Source of the DNA: Luzula sylvatica
Lineage: Eukaryota > Streptophyta > Magnoliopsida > Poales > Juncaceae
DNA length: 64,000 nucleotides
Assembly: GCA_946800325.1 (NCBI GenBank)
Contig: OX326956.1
Location: 75,713,087 to 75,777,086 of the forward strand
Reading direction: 5' to 3'
The position numbers and the translations under genes are program-made. Shown in pieces: positions 11,161 to 23,720 of this stretch; position 1 is the stretch's first letter; each line of letters opens with the position of its first letter. The notes beneath the pieces are model-generated. The model was given only the letters and a program-made list of their open reading frames with translations. It had not been told where the DNA came from and did not search any database.

Positions 11161-14100
11161 CTTCAAAAAAAGAATACTTAGTTTGTGATTTTCTTCAAAA
11201 AAAAATTAGTTTGTAGTTTGTTTCAAAAAAAGAAAATTATTTTGTGGTTTTCTTCCAAAAAACAAAATTAGTTTGTGGTTTTCTTCAAAAATATAAAATT
11301 AGGTGGTTTTCTTCAAAAAAAGAAAATTAGTTTGTGGTTTTCTTCAAAAAATGAAAAATTAGTTTGTGCTTTTCTTCAAAAAAGAAAAATTAGTTTGTGG
11401 TTTTCTTCACAAAGAGAAAATTAGTTTGTGGTTTTCTCCAAAAAAAGAAAATTAGTTTGTGGTTTTCATCAAAAAAAAAATTTGTTTGTGGTTTTTCCAA
11501 AAAAATAAAATTAGTCTATGGTTTTCTCCAAAAAAATAAAATTAGTTTGTGGTATTCATCAAAAAAAGAAAATTAGTTTGTGGTTTTCTTCAAAAAAAGA
11601 AAATTAGTTTGTGGTTTTCTATAAAAAAGAAAAATTAGTTTGTGGTTTTCTACACAAAAAGAAAATTTGTTTGTGGTTTTCTTCAAAAAAAGAAAATTAG
11701 TTTGTGGTTTTCTTCAAAAAAAGAAAAATTAGTTTGTGCTTTTCTTCAAAAAATAAAAATTAGTTTGTGGTTTTCTTCACAAAGAGAAAATTAGTTTGTG
11801 GTTTTCTCCAAAAAAAGAAAATTAGTTTGTGGTTTTCATCAAAAAAAAAATTGTTTGTGGTTTTCTTCAAAAAAATAAAATTAGTTTATGGTTTTCTCCA
11901 AAAAAATAAAATTAGTTTGTGGTTTTCATCAAAAAAAGAAAATTAGATTGTGGTTTTCTTCAAAAAAAGAAAATTAGTTTGTGGTTTTCTATAAAAAAGA
12001 AAAATTAGTTTGTTGTTTTCTACACAAAAAGAAAATTTGTTTGTGGTTTTCTTCAAAAAAAAAAAATTAGTTTGTGATTTTCATCAAAAAAAAGAAAATT
12101 AGTTTGTAGTTTGTTTCAAAGAAAGAAAAATAGTTTTTGGTTTTCTTCAAAAAAATAAAATTAGTTTGTGGTTTTCTTCAAAAAAAGAAAATTAGTTTGT
12201 GGTTTTATTCAAAAAAAGAAAATTAGTTTGTGGTTTTCTTTAAAAAAAGAGAATTAGTTTGTCTATTTCTTCAAAAAAAGAAATACTAGTTAGTGGTTTT
12301 CTTCAAAGAAAGAAAATTAGTTTGTGGTTTTCTTCAATAAAAAAAAATTAGTTTGTTGTTTTCTTCAATAAAAGAAAAATTAGTTCGTGCTTTTCTTCAA
12401 AAAAAGATAAAATAGTTTGTGGTTTTCTGCAAAAAATGAAAATTAGTTTGTGGTTTTCTTCAAGAAAAGAAAATTAGTTTGTGGTTATCTTCAAAAAAAT
12501 TAATTAGTTTGTGGTTTTCTTCAAAAAAAAGAAAATTAGTTTGTGATTTTCTTGAAAAAAAGAATTAGTTTGTGGTTTTCATCAAAAACTGAAAAATAGT
12601 TTGTGGTTTTCTTCAAAAAAAGAATATTAGTATTTGGTTTTCTTCAAAATGATGAAATTAGTTTGTGTTTTTCTTCAAAAAAAGAAAATTAGTTTATGGT
12701 TTTCTTCAAAAAACAGAAAATTAGTTTGTGATTTTTTCAAAAAAACAAAAATTAGTTTGTGATTTTCTTCAAAAAAAAGAATTAGTGTGTGGTTTTCATC
12801 AAAACAGAAAAATAGTTTGTGGTTTTCGCGAAAAAAAGAATTTTAGTATTTGGTTTTCTTCAAAATAAGGAAATAGTTTGTGGTTTTCTTCAAAAAAATA
12901 AATAATTAGTTTGTGGTTTTCTTCAAAAAAAGAAAATTAGTTTGTGGTTTTCTTCAAGAAAAGAAAATTAGTTTGTGGTTTTCTTCAAAAAAAAAAATTA
13001 GTTTGTGGTTTTCTTCAAAAAAAAGAAAATTAGTTTGTGGTTTTATTCAAAAAAAGAAAAATTGGTTTGTGGTTTTCTTCAAAAAAGAAAAATTAGTTTG
13101 TGGTTTTCTTCACAAAATGAAAATTAGTTTGTGGTTTTCTCCAAAAAAAAAAATTAGTTTGTGGTTTTCTTCAATAAAAAAAAAATTAGTTTGTGGTTTT
13201 CTTCAAAAAAAGAAAAATTAGTTTGTTGTTTTCTTCAAAAAAAGAAAAAATAGTTTGTGGTTTTCTTCAAAAAATGAAAATTATTTTGTGGTTTTCTTCA
13301 AGTAAAGAAAATTAGTTTGTGGTTTTCTTAAAAAAAACGAAAATTAGTTTTCGGTTTTTTCAAAAAAAAAGAAAATTAGTTTGTGGTTTTCTTCAAAAAA
13401 AATATATAGTTTGTGGTTTTCTTCACAAAAAGAAAATTAGTTTGTGGTTTTCTTCAAAAAAAGAAAAATTAGTTTGTGATTTTCTTCAAAAAAAGAAAAT
13501 TAGTTTCTAGTTTGTTTCAAAAAAAGAAAAATTGTGTATTTCTTCAAAAAAAGAAAATTAGTTTGTGGTTTGCTTCAAAAAAAGAAAAATTAGTTTGTGA
13601 TTTTCTTCAAAAAAAGAAAATTAGTTTGTAGTTTGTTTCAAAAAAAGAAAAATAGTTTGTGGTTTTCTTCAAAAAAAGAAAATTAGTTTGTGGTTTTCTT
13701 CAAAAAAAGAAAATTAGTTTGTTGTTTTCTTCAAAAAAAGATAATTAGTTTGTGGTTTTCTTACAAAAAAAAATTAGTTTGTAGTTTTCATCAAAAAAAA
13801 GAAACTTAGTTTGTGGTTTTCTGCAAAAAAAACGAAAATTAGATTTTGGTTTTCTTCAAAAAAGAAAATTAGTTTGTGGTTTTCTTCCGAAAAAGAACAA
13901 TTAGTTTGGGGTTTTATTCAAAAAAAGAAAAAATTAATTTGTTTTTTTCTTCAAAAAAAAGAAAATTAGTTTGTGTTTTTCTTCAAAAAAAAGAAAATTA
14001 GTTTGTGGTTTTCTTCAAAAAAAACGAAAATTAGATTTTGGTTTTCTTCAAAAAAAGAAAATTAGTTTGTGGTGTTCTTCAAAAAAGAACAATTAGTTTG

Positions 14101-16440
14101 AGGTTTTCTTCAAAAAAAGAAAATTATTTTGTTGTTTTCTTCAAAAAAAGAAAAATTAGTTTGTGGTTTTCCTCCAAAAGATAAAATTTAGTTTGTGGTT
14201 TTCTTCAAAAAAAGAAAATTAGTTTGTGGTTTTCTTAAAAAAATGAAAATTAGTTTGTGGTTTTCTTCACAAAAAGTAAATTAGTTTGTGATTTTCATCA
14301 AAAAAAAAATTAGTTTGTGGTTTTCTTAAAAAAAAAAAAAATTAGCTTGTGGTTTTCTTCAAAAAAAAAAATTAGTTTGTGTTTTTCTTCAAAAAAAGAA
14401 AAATTAGTTTGTACTTTTCCCTTCAAAAAAAAGAAAATTAGTTTGTGGTTTTCTTCAAAAAAAGCAAATTAGTTTGTGGTTTTATTCACAAAAAGAACAA
14501 TTAGTTTGTGGTTTTCTTCAAAAAAAGAAAAATTAGTTTGTGGTTTTCTTCAAAAAAAGAAAAATTAGTTTGTGATTTTCTTCAAAAAAGAAAAATTAGT
14601 TTGTTGTTTTCTTCCAAAAAAAGAAAATTACTATGTGGTTTTCTTATAAAAAAGAAAAATTAGTTTGTGGTTTTCTTCAAGAAAAGAAAAATTTGTTTGT
14701 GGTTTTCTTCAAAAAAATAAAATTAGTTTGTGGTTTTCAACAAAAAAAGAAAATTAGTTTGTGGTTTTCTTCAAAAAAAGAAAATTAGTTTGTGGTTTTC
14801 TTCAAAAAAGAAAAATCAGTATGTGGTTTTCTTCACAAAAACAAAATTAGTTTGCGGTTTTCTTCAAAAAGAGAAAATTAGTTTGTGGTTTTCTTCAAAA
14901 AAAGAAAAATTAGTTTTTGATTTTCTTCAAAAAAAGAAAATTAATTTGTAGTTTGTTTCAAAAAAAGAAAAATAGTTTGTGGTTTTCTTCAAAAAAAGAA
15001 AATTAGTTTGTGGTTTTCTTCAAAAAAAGAAAATTAGTTTGTTGTTTTCTTCAAAAAAAGATAATTAGTTTGTGGTCTTCTTATAAAAAAAAATTAGTTT
15101 GTAGTTTTCATCAAAAAAAAGAAAATTAGTTTATGGTTTTCTTCAAAAAAAACGAAAATTAGATTTTGGTTTTCTTCAAAAAAAGAAAATTTGTTTGTGG
15201 TTTTCTTCCAAAAAAAAAATTAGTTTGTGGTTTTCTTCAAAAAAAACGAAAATTAGATTTTGGTTTTCTTCAAAAAAAATAAAATTAGTTTGTTGTTTTC
15301 TTCAAAAAAAACGAAAATTATATTTTGGTTTTCATCAAAAAAAGAAAATTAATTTGTGGTTTTCTTCAAAAAAAGAAAATTAGTTTGTGGTTTTCATCAA
15401 AAAAAGTAAATTAGTTTGTGGTTTTCATCAAAAAAAGAAACTTAGTTTGTGGTTTTCTTCAAAAAAAGAAAATTAGTTTGTGGTTTTCTTCAAGAAAAGA
15501 AAATTTGTTTGTGGTTTTCTTCAAAGAAAGAAAATTAGTTTGTGGTTTTCTTCAATAAAAAAAAAATTAGTTTGTGGTTTTCTTCAAAAAAAGAAAAATT
15601 AGTTTGTGGTTTTCTTCAAAAAAATAAAAAATTAGTTTGTGGTTTTCTTCAAAAAAAGAAAATTAGTTTGTGGTTTTCTTCAAGAAAAGAAAAATTAGTT
15701 TGTGGTTTTCTTCAAAAAAAAAATTTAGTTTGTGGTTTTCTTCAAAAAAAAGAAAATTAGTTTGTGGTTTTCCTCAAAAAAAAAGAAAATTACTTTTCGG
15801 TTTTTTCAAAAAAAAATAAAATTAGTTTGTGGTTTTCTACAAAAAAAAAAATATTTGTGATTTTCATCAAAAAAAAATATTAGTTTGTGATTTTATTCAA
15901 AAAAAGAAAATTAGTTTGTGGTTTTCTTCAAAACAATAAAAAAAATTTGTGGTTTTCTTCAAAAAAATAAAATTAGTTTGTGGTTTTCTCCAAAAAAAGA
16001 AAATTAGTTTGTGGTTTTCATCAAAAAAAGAAAATTAGTTTGTGGTTTTCTTCAAAATAATGAAATTAGTTTGTGTTTTTCTTCAAAACAAGCAAATTAG
16101 TTTGTGGTTTTCTTTAAAAAACAGAAAATTAGTTTGTGGTTTTTACAAAAAAACTAAAATTAGTTTGTGATTTTCTTCAAAAAAAGAATTAGTGTGTGCT
16201 TTTCATAAAAACAGAAAAATAGATTGTGGTTTTCTTGAAAAAAAGAATATTAGTATTTGGTTTTCTTCAAAATAAGGAAATAGTTTGTGGTTTTCTTCAA
16301 AAAAATAAAAAATTAGTTTGTGGTTTTCTTCAAAAAAAGACAATTAGTTTGTGGTTTTCTTCAAGAAAAGAAAATTAGTTTGTGGTTTTCTTCAAAAAAA
16401 AAATTAGTTTGTGGTTTTCTTCAAAAAAAGAAAATTAGTT
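11160..16440 (+). repeat. Large higher-order block, copy 1 (partner at 18.3-23.7 kb)
   Basis: The variant monomers here recur in the same order about 7.2 kb to the right. Marker offsets are 7184 (GTGC, 11,739 to 18,923), 7183 (ACTAGT, 12,285 to 19,468), 7183 (a rare TCGCGA, 12,826 to 20,009), 7280 (TTCCGAAAAAG, 13,887 to 21,167) and 7276 (CAAAACAATAAAAA, 15,929 to 23,205). The step from 7183 to 7280 is explained by about three monomers present at ~20,600-20,695 and absent near 13,425. Contents include a 12-mer doublet at 11,369/11,739, a hairpin monomer at 13,338, and a run of ACGAAAATTAGATTTT monomers at 13.8-15.3 kb. Confidence 0.78.
12823..12834. repeat. 12-bp perfect palindrome TTTTCGCGAAAA
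   Basis: A monomer whose usual TTTTCTTGAAAA has become TTTTCGCGAAAA, a perfect palindrome with two CpG in an otherwise CpG-poor array. It recurs only at 20,006-20,017, exactly 7183 bp away, so it is a shared derived mark of the two large blocks. Confidence 0.85.
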
Positions 16441-18270
16441 TGTGGTTTTCTTCAAAAAAAGAAAATTAGTTTGTGGTTTTCTTCAATAAAAGAAAAATTA
16501 GTTTGTGATTTTCTTCAAAAAAAAAAAATTTGTTTGTAGTTTGTTTCAAAAAAAGAAAAATATTTTGTGGTTTTATTCAAAAAAACAAAATTAGTTTGTG
16601 GTTTTCTTCAAAAATATAAAATTAGTTGGTTTTCTTCAATAAAAGAAAATTAGTTTGTGGTTTTCTTCAAAAAAAGAAAAATTAGTTTGTGGTTTTCTTC
16701 AAAAAAGAAATATTAGTTTGTCGTTTTCTTCACAAAAAGAAAATTAGTTTGTGGTTTTCTCCAAAAAAAAAAAATTTGTTTGTGGTTTTCATCAAAAAAA
16801 GAAAAAATTGTTTCTGGTTTTCTTCAAAAAAAGAAAATTAGTTTGTGGTTTTCTATCAAAAAGAAAAATTAGTTTGTGGTTTTCTACACAAAAAGAAAAT
16901 TTGTTTGTGGTTTTCTTCAAAAAAAAAAAATTAGTTTGTGATTTTCTTCAAAAAAAAGAAAATTAGTTTGTAGTTTGTTTCAAAAAAAGAAAAATAGTTT
17001 TTGGTTTTCTTCAAAAAAAGAAAATTAGTTTGTGGTTTTCTTTAAAAAAAGAAAATTAGTTTGTGGTTTTATTCAAAAAAAGAAAATTAGTTTGTGGTTT
17101 TCTTTAAAAAAAGAGAATTAGTTTGTCTATTTCTTCAAAAAAAGAAATACTAGTTAGTGGTTTTCTTCAAAGAAAGAAAATAAGTTTGTGGTTTTCTTCA
17201 ATAAAAAAAAATTAGTTTGTGGTTTTCTTCAAAAAAAGAAAAATTAGTTTGTTGTTTTCTTCAGAAAAAGAAAAAATAGTTTGTGGTTTTCTTCAAAAAA
17301 TGAAAATTAGTTTGTGGATTTCTTCAAGTAAAGAAAATTAGTTTGTGGTTTTCTTCAAAAAAATTAATTTGTTTGCGGTTTTCTTCAAAAAAAAAGAAAA
17401 TTAGTTTGTGATTTTCTTGAAAAAAAGAATTAGTTTGTGGTTTTCATCAAAAACCGAAATATAGTTTGTGGTTTTCTTCAAAACAAGAAAATTAGTTTGT
17501 GGTTTTCATCAAAAAAAGTAAATTGGTTTGTGGTTTTCATCAAAAAAAGAAAATTAGTTTGTGGTTTTCTTCAAAAAAAGAAAATTAGTTTGTGGTTTTC
17601 TTCAAAGAAAGAAAATTAGTTGTGGTTTTCTTCAATAAAAAAAAAATTAGTTTGTGGTTTTCTTCAAAAAAAGAAAAATTAGTTTGTGGTTTTCTTCAAA
17701 AAAATAAAAAATTAGTTTGTGGTTTTCTTCAAAAAAAGAAAATTAGTGTATGGTTTTCTTCAAGAAAAGAAAATTAGTTTGTGGTTTTCTTCAAAAAAAA
17801 AATTTAGTTTGTGGTTTTCTTCAAAAAAAAGAAAATTAGTTCGTGGTTTTCTTCAAAAAAACGAAAATTAGTTGTCGGTTTTTTCAAAAAAAAAGAAAAT
17901 TAGTTTGTGGTTTTCTTCAAAAAAAAAAAAAGTTTGTGATTTTCTTCAAACAAAAATATTAGTTTGCGGTTTTATTCAAAAAAAGAAAATTAGTTTGTTG
18001 TTTTCTTCAAAACAAAAAAAAAAGTTTGTGGTTTTCTTCAAAAATATAAAATTAGTTTGTGGTTTTCTCCAAAAAAAAAAATTAGTTTGTTGTTTTCATC
18101 AAAAAAAGAAAATTAGTTTGTGGTTCTCTTCAAAAAAAAAAATTAGTATGTGGTTTTCTTCAAAAATGATAAATTAGTTTGTGGTTTTCTTCACAAAAAG
18201 AAAATTTGTTTGTGGTTTTCTTCAAAAAAAGAAAATTAGTTTGTGGTTTTCTTCAAAAAATGAATAATTA
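16440..18270 (+). repeat. Linker satellite between the two large blocks
   Basis: Monomers here combine types seen elsewhere: short TTAGTTGGTTTTC near 16,622, CATCAAAAAAAG followed by AAAAATTGTTTCTGG near 16.8 kb (as at 3.68, 34.1, 45.6 and 55.2 kb), TACTAGTTAG at 17,149, and ~17.17-17.87 kb matching ~6.96-7.66 kb at an offset of about 10,210. From about 17.59 kb on, it follows 9.02-9.8 kb (offset about 8.57 kb). The hairpin monomer near 17,864 is broken: TTTTCG has become TTGTCG. No gene is seen. Confidence 0.7.
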
Positions 18271-21200
18271 GTTTGTGATTTTCTTCAAAAAAAAAATTAG
18301 TTTGTAGTTTGTTTCAAAAAAAGAAAATTATTTTGTGGTTTTCTTCAAAAAAACAAAATTAGTTTGTGGTTTTCTTCAAAAATATAAAATTAGTTGGTTT
18401 TCTTCAAAAAAAGAAAATTAGTTTGTTGTTTTCTTCAAAAAAAGAAAAATTAGTTTGTGCTTTTCTTCAAAAAAGAAAAATTAGTTTGTGGTTTTCTTCA
18501 CAAAGAGAAAATTAGTTTGTGGTTTTCTCCAAAAAAGAAAATTAGTTTGTGGTTTTCATCAAAAAAAAAACATTGTTTGTGGTTTTCTTCAAAAAAATAA
18601 AATTAGTTTATGGTTTTCTCCAAAAAAATAAAATTAGTTTGTGGTTTTCATAAAAAAAAGAAAATTAGTTTGTGGTTTTCTTCACAAAGAGAAAATTAGT
18701 TTGTGGTTTTCTCCAAAAAATAAAATTAGTTTGTGGTTTTCATAAAAAAAAGAAAATTAGTTTGTGGTTTTCTTCAAAAAAAGAAAATTAGTTTGTGGTT
18801 TTCTATAAAAAAGAAAAATTAGTTTGTGGTTTTCTACACAAAAAGAAAATTTGTTTGTGGTTTTCTTCAAAAAAAGAAAATTAGTTTGTGGTTTTCTTCA
18901 AAAAAAGAAAAATTAGTTTGTGCTTTTCTTCAAAAAAGAAAAATTAGTTTGTGGTTTTCTTCACAAAGAGAAAATTAGTTTGTGGTTTTCTCCAAAAAAA
19001 GAAAATTAGTTTGTGGTTTTCATCAAAAAAAAAATTGTTTGTGGTTTTCTTCAAAAAAATAAAATTAGTTTATGATTTTCTCCAAAAAAATAAAATTAGT
19101 TTGTGGTTTTCATCAAAAAAAGAAAATTAGTTTGTGGTTTTCTTCAAAAAAAGAAAATTAGTTTGTGGTTTTCTATAAAAAAGAAAAATTAGTTTGTGGT
19201 TTTCTACACAAAAAGAAAATTTGTTTGTGGTTTTCTTCAAAAAAAAAAAATTAGTTTGTGATTTTCATCAAAAAAAGAAAATTAGTTTGTAGTTTGTTTC
19301 AAAAAAAGAAAAATAGTTTTTGGTTTTCTTCAAAAAAAGAAAATTAGTTTGTGGTTTTCTTCAAAAAAAGAAAATTAGTTTGTGGTTTTATTCAAAAAAA
19401 GAAAATTAGTTTGTGGTTTTCTTTAAAAAAAGAGAATTAGTTTGTCTATTTCTTCAAAAAAAGAAATACTAGTTAGTGGTTTTCTTCAAAGAAAGAAAAT
19501 TAGTTTGAGGTTTTCTTCAATAAAAAAAAATTAGTTTGTTGTTTTCTTCAATAAAAGAAAAATTAGTTTGTGCTTTTCTTCAAAAAAAGATAAAATAGTT
19601 TGTGGTTTTCTGCAAAAAATGAAAATTAGTTTGTGGTTTTCTTCAAGAAAAGAAAATTAGTTTGTGGTTTTATTCAAAAAAATTAATTAGTTTGTGGTTT
19701 TCTTCAAAAAAAAGAAAATTAGTTTGTGATTTTCTTGAAAAAAAGAATTAGTTTGTGGTTTTCATCAAAAACCGAAAAATAGTTTGTGGTTTTCTTCAAA
19801 AAAAGAATATTAGTATTTGGTTTTCTTCAAAATGATGAAATTAGTTTGTGTTTTTCTTCAAAAAAAGAAAATTAGTTTATGGTTTTCTTCAAAAAACAGA
19901 AAATTAGTTTGTGATTTTTTCAAAAAAACTAAAATTAGTTTGTGATTTTCTTCAAAAAAAAGAATTAGTGTGTGGTTTTCATCAAAACAGAAAAATAGTT
20001 TGTGGTTTTCGCGAAAAAAAGAATATTAGTATTTGGTTTTCTTCAAAATAAGGAAATAGTTTGTGGTTTTCTTCAAAAAAATAAAAAATTAGTTTGTGGT
20101 TTTCTTCAAAAAAAGAAAATTAGTTTGTGGTTTTCTTCAAGAAAAGAAAATTAGTTTGTGGTTTTCTTCAAAAAAAAAAATTAGTTTGTGGTTTTCTTCA
20201 AAAAAAAGAAAATTAGTTTGTGGTTTTATTCAAAAAAAGAAAAATTGGTTTGTGGTTTTCTTCAAAAAAGAAAAATTAGTTTGTGGTATTCTTCACAAAA
20301 TGAAAATTAGTTTGTGGTTTTCTCCAAAAAAAAAAATTAGTTTGTGGTTTTCTTCAATAAAAAAAAAATTAGTTTGTGGTTTTCTTCAAAAAAAGAAAAA
20401 TTAGTTTGTTGTTTTCTTCAAAAAAAGAAAAAATAGTTTGTGGTTTTCTTCAAAAAATGAAAATTAGTTTGTGGTTTTCTTCAAGTAAAGAAAATTAGTT
20501 TGTGGTTTTCTTAAAAAAACGAAAATTAGTTTTCGGTTTTTTCAAAAAAAAAGAAAATTAGTTTGTGGTTTTCTTCAAAAAAAATATATAGTTTGTGGTT
20601 TTCTTCAAAAAATGAAAATTAGTTTGTGGTTTTCTTCAAAAAAAAGAAAATTAGTTTGTGGTTTTCTTCAAAAAAGAAAAATTAGTTTGTCGTTTTCTTC
20701 ACAAAAAGAAAATTAGTTTGTGGTTTTCTTCAAAAAAAGAAAAATTAGTTTGTGATTTTCTTCAAAAAAAGAAAATTAGTTTGTAGTTTGTTTCAAAAAA
20801 AGAAAAATAGTTTGTGTATTTCTTCAAAAAAAGAAAATTAGTTTGTGGTTTGCTTCAAAAAAAGAAAAATTAGTTTGTGATTTTCTTCAAAAAAAGAAAA
20901 TTAGTTTGTAGTTTGTTTCAAAAAAAGAAAAATAGTTTGTTGTTTTCTTCAAAAAAAGAAAATTAGTTTGTGGTTTTCTTCAAAAAAAGAAAATTAGTTT
21001 GTTGTTTTCTTCAAAAAAAGATAATTATTTTGTGGTTTTCTTACAAAAAAAAATTAGTTTGTAGTTTTCATCAAAAAAAAGAAACTTAGTTTGTGGTTTT
21101 CTGCAAAAAAAACGAAAATTAGATTTTGGTTTTCTTCAAAAAAGAAAATTAGTTTGTGGTTTTCTTCCGAAAAAGAACAATTAGTTTGGGGTTTTCTTCA

Positions 21201-23720
21201 AAAAAAGAAAAAATTAATTTGTTGTTTTCTTCAAAAAAAAGAAAATTCGTTTGTGTTTTTCTTCAAAAAAAAGAAAATTAGTTTGTGGTTTTCTTCAAAA
21301 AAAACGAAAATTAGATTTTGGTTTTCTTCAAAAAAAGAAAATTAGTTTGTGGTTTTCTTCAAAAAAGAACAATTAGTTTGAGGTTTTCTTCAAAAAAAGA
21401 AAATTATTTTGTTGTTTTCTTCAAAAAAAGAAAAATTAGTTTCTGGTTTTCCTCCAAAAGATAAAATTTAGTTTGTGGTTTTCTTCAAAAAAAAGAAAAT
21501 TAGTTTGTGGTTTTCTTAAAAAAATGAAAATTAGTTTGTGGTTTTCTTCACAAAAAGTAAATTAGTTTGTGATTTTCATCAAAAAAAAAATTAGTTTGTG
21601 GTTTTCTTAAAAAAAAAAAATTAGCTTGTGGTTTTCTTCAAAAAAAAAAATTAGTTTGTACTTTTCCCTTCAAAAAAAAGAAAATTAGTTTGTGGTTTTC
21701 TTCAAAAAAAGCAAATTAGTTTGTGGTTCTATTCACAAAAAGAAAAATTAGTTTGTGGTTTTCTTCAAAAAAAGAAAAATTAGTTTGTGGTTTTCTTCAA
21801 AAAAAGAAAAATTAGTTTGTGATTTTCTTCAAAAAAGAAAAATTAGTTTCTTGTTTTCTTCCAAAAAAAGAAAATTACTATGTGGTTTTCTTATAAAAAA
21901 GAAAAATTAGTTTGTGGTTTTCTTCAAGAAAAGAAAAATTTGTTTGTGGTTTTCTTCAAAAAAATAAAATTAGTTTGTGGTTTTCAACAAAAAAAGAAAA
22001 TTAGTTTGTGGTTTTCTTCACAAAAAGAAAATTAGTTTGTGGTTTTCTTCAAAAAAGAAAAATTAGTTTGTGGTTTTCTTCACAAAAACAAAATTAGTTT
22101 GCGGTTTTCTTCAAAAAAAGAAAATTAGTTTGTGGTTTTCTTCAAAAAAAGATAAATTAGTTTTTGATTTTCTTCAAAAAAAGAAAATTACTTTGTAGTT
22201 TGTTTCAAAAAAAGAAAAATAGTTTGTGGTTTTCTTCAAAAAAGGAAAATTAGTTTGTGGTTTTCTTCAAAAAAAAAAATTAGTTTGTTGTTTTCTTCAA
22301 AAAAAGATAATTAGTTTGTGGTCTTCTTATAAAAAAAAAATTAGTTTGTGGTTTTCTTCAAAAAAAGAAAAATTGGTTTGTGGTTTTCTTCAAAAAAGAA
22401 AAATTAGTTTGTTGTTTTCTTCACAAAATGAAAATTAGTTTGTGGTTTTCACCAAAAAAAAAAAATTAGTTTGTGGTTTTCTTCAATAAAAAAAAAAATT
22501 AGTTTGTGGTTTTCTTCAAAAAAAACGAAAATTAGATTTTGGTTTTCTTCAAAAAAAATAAAATTAGTTTGTGGTTTTCTTCAAAAAAAACGAAAATTAG
22601 ATTTTGGTTTTCTTCAAAAAAAGAAAATTAATTTGTGGTTTTCTTCAAAAAAAGAAAATTAGTTTCTGGTTTTCATCAAAAAAAGTAAATTAGTTTGTGG
22701 TTTTCATCAAAAAAAGTAACTTAGTTTGTGGTTTTCTTCAAAAAAAGAAAATTAGTTTGTGGTTTTCTTCAAGAAAAGAAAATTAGTTTGTGGTTTTCTT
22801 CAAAGAAAGAAAATTAGTTTGTGGTTTTCTTCAATAAAAAAAAAATTAGTTTGTGGTTTTCTTCAAAAAAAGAAAAATTAGTTTGTGGTTTTCTTCAAAA
22901 AAATAAAAAATTAGTTTGTGGTTTTCTTCAAAAAAAGAAAATTAGTTTGTGGTTTTCTTCAAGAAAAGAAAATTAGTTTGTGGTTTTCTTCAAAAAAAAA
23001 ATTTAGTTTGTGGTTTTCTTCAAAAAAAAGAAAATTAGTTTGTGGTTTTCTTCAAAAAAAAGAAAATTACTTTTCGGTTTTTTCAAAAAAAAAGAAAATT
23101 AGTTTGTGGTTTTCTACAAAAAAAAAATATTTGTGATTTTCATCAAAAAAAAATATTAGTTTGTGATTTTATTCAAAAAAAGAAAATTAGTTTGTGGTTT
23201 TCTTCAAAACAATAAAAAAAGTTTGTGGTTTTCTTCAAAAAAATAAAATTAGTTTGTGGTTTTCTCCAAAAAAAGAAAATTAGTTTGTGGTTTTCATCAA
23301 AAAAAGAAAATTAGTTTGTGGTTTTCTTCAAAATAATGAAATTAGTTTGTGTTTTTCTTCAAAAAAAGCAAATTAGTTTTTGGTTTTCTTTAAAAAACAG
23401 AAAATTAGTTTGTGGTTTTTACAAAAAAACTAAAATTAGTTTGTGATTTTCTTCAAAAAAAGAATTAGTGTGTGGTTTTCATAAAAACAGAAAAATAGAT
23501 TGTGGTTTTCTTGAAAAAAAGAATATTAGTATTTGGTTTTCTTCAAAATAAGGAAATAGTTTGTGGTTTTCTTCAAAAAAATAAAAAATTAGTTTGTGGT
23601 TTTCTTCAAAAAAAGAAAATTAGTTTGTGGTTTTCTTCAAGAAAAGAAAATTAGTTTGTGGTTTTCTTCAAAAAAAAAATTAGTTTGTGGTTTTCTTCAA
23701 AAAAAAGAAAATTAGTTTGT
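18270..23720 (+). repeat. Large higher-order block, copy 2
   Basis: Partner of 11.16-16.44 kb. It shares the TCGCGA palindrome, the ACTAGT monomer, the TTCCGAAAAAG monomer and the CAAAACAATAAAAA monomer in the same order. Differences are structural. About 93 bp (three monomers, CACAAAGAG to CATAAAAAAAAG) is repeated at ~18,665-18,757, so the 12-mer spacing is 463 here rather than 370. Three monomers missing from copy 1 are present at ~20.6 kb. One monomer is lost before GTACTTTTCCC near 21.65 kb. Near 22.33-22.5 kb several monomers are replaced by an ATTGGTTTG/CACAAAATG series. Confidence 0.77.
20006..20017. repeat. 12-bp perfect palindrome TTTTCGCGAAAA (second copy)
   Basis: Same palindromic variant as at 12,823-12,834, 7183 bp downstream. 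No other TCGCGA was seen in the window. Confidence 0.85.

Noticed and set aside
20578..20592. TATA box (AAAATATATAG)
   Set aside because: It is a recurring variant monomer (also at 24.09, 27.31, 34.73, 40.07, 52.03 and 61.61 kb) with no gene downstream.
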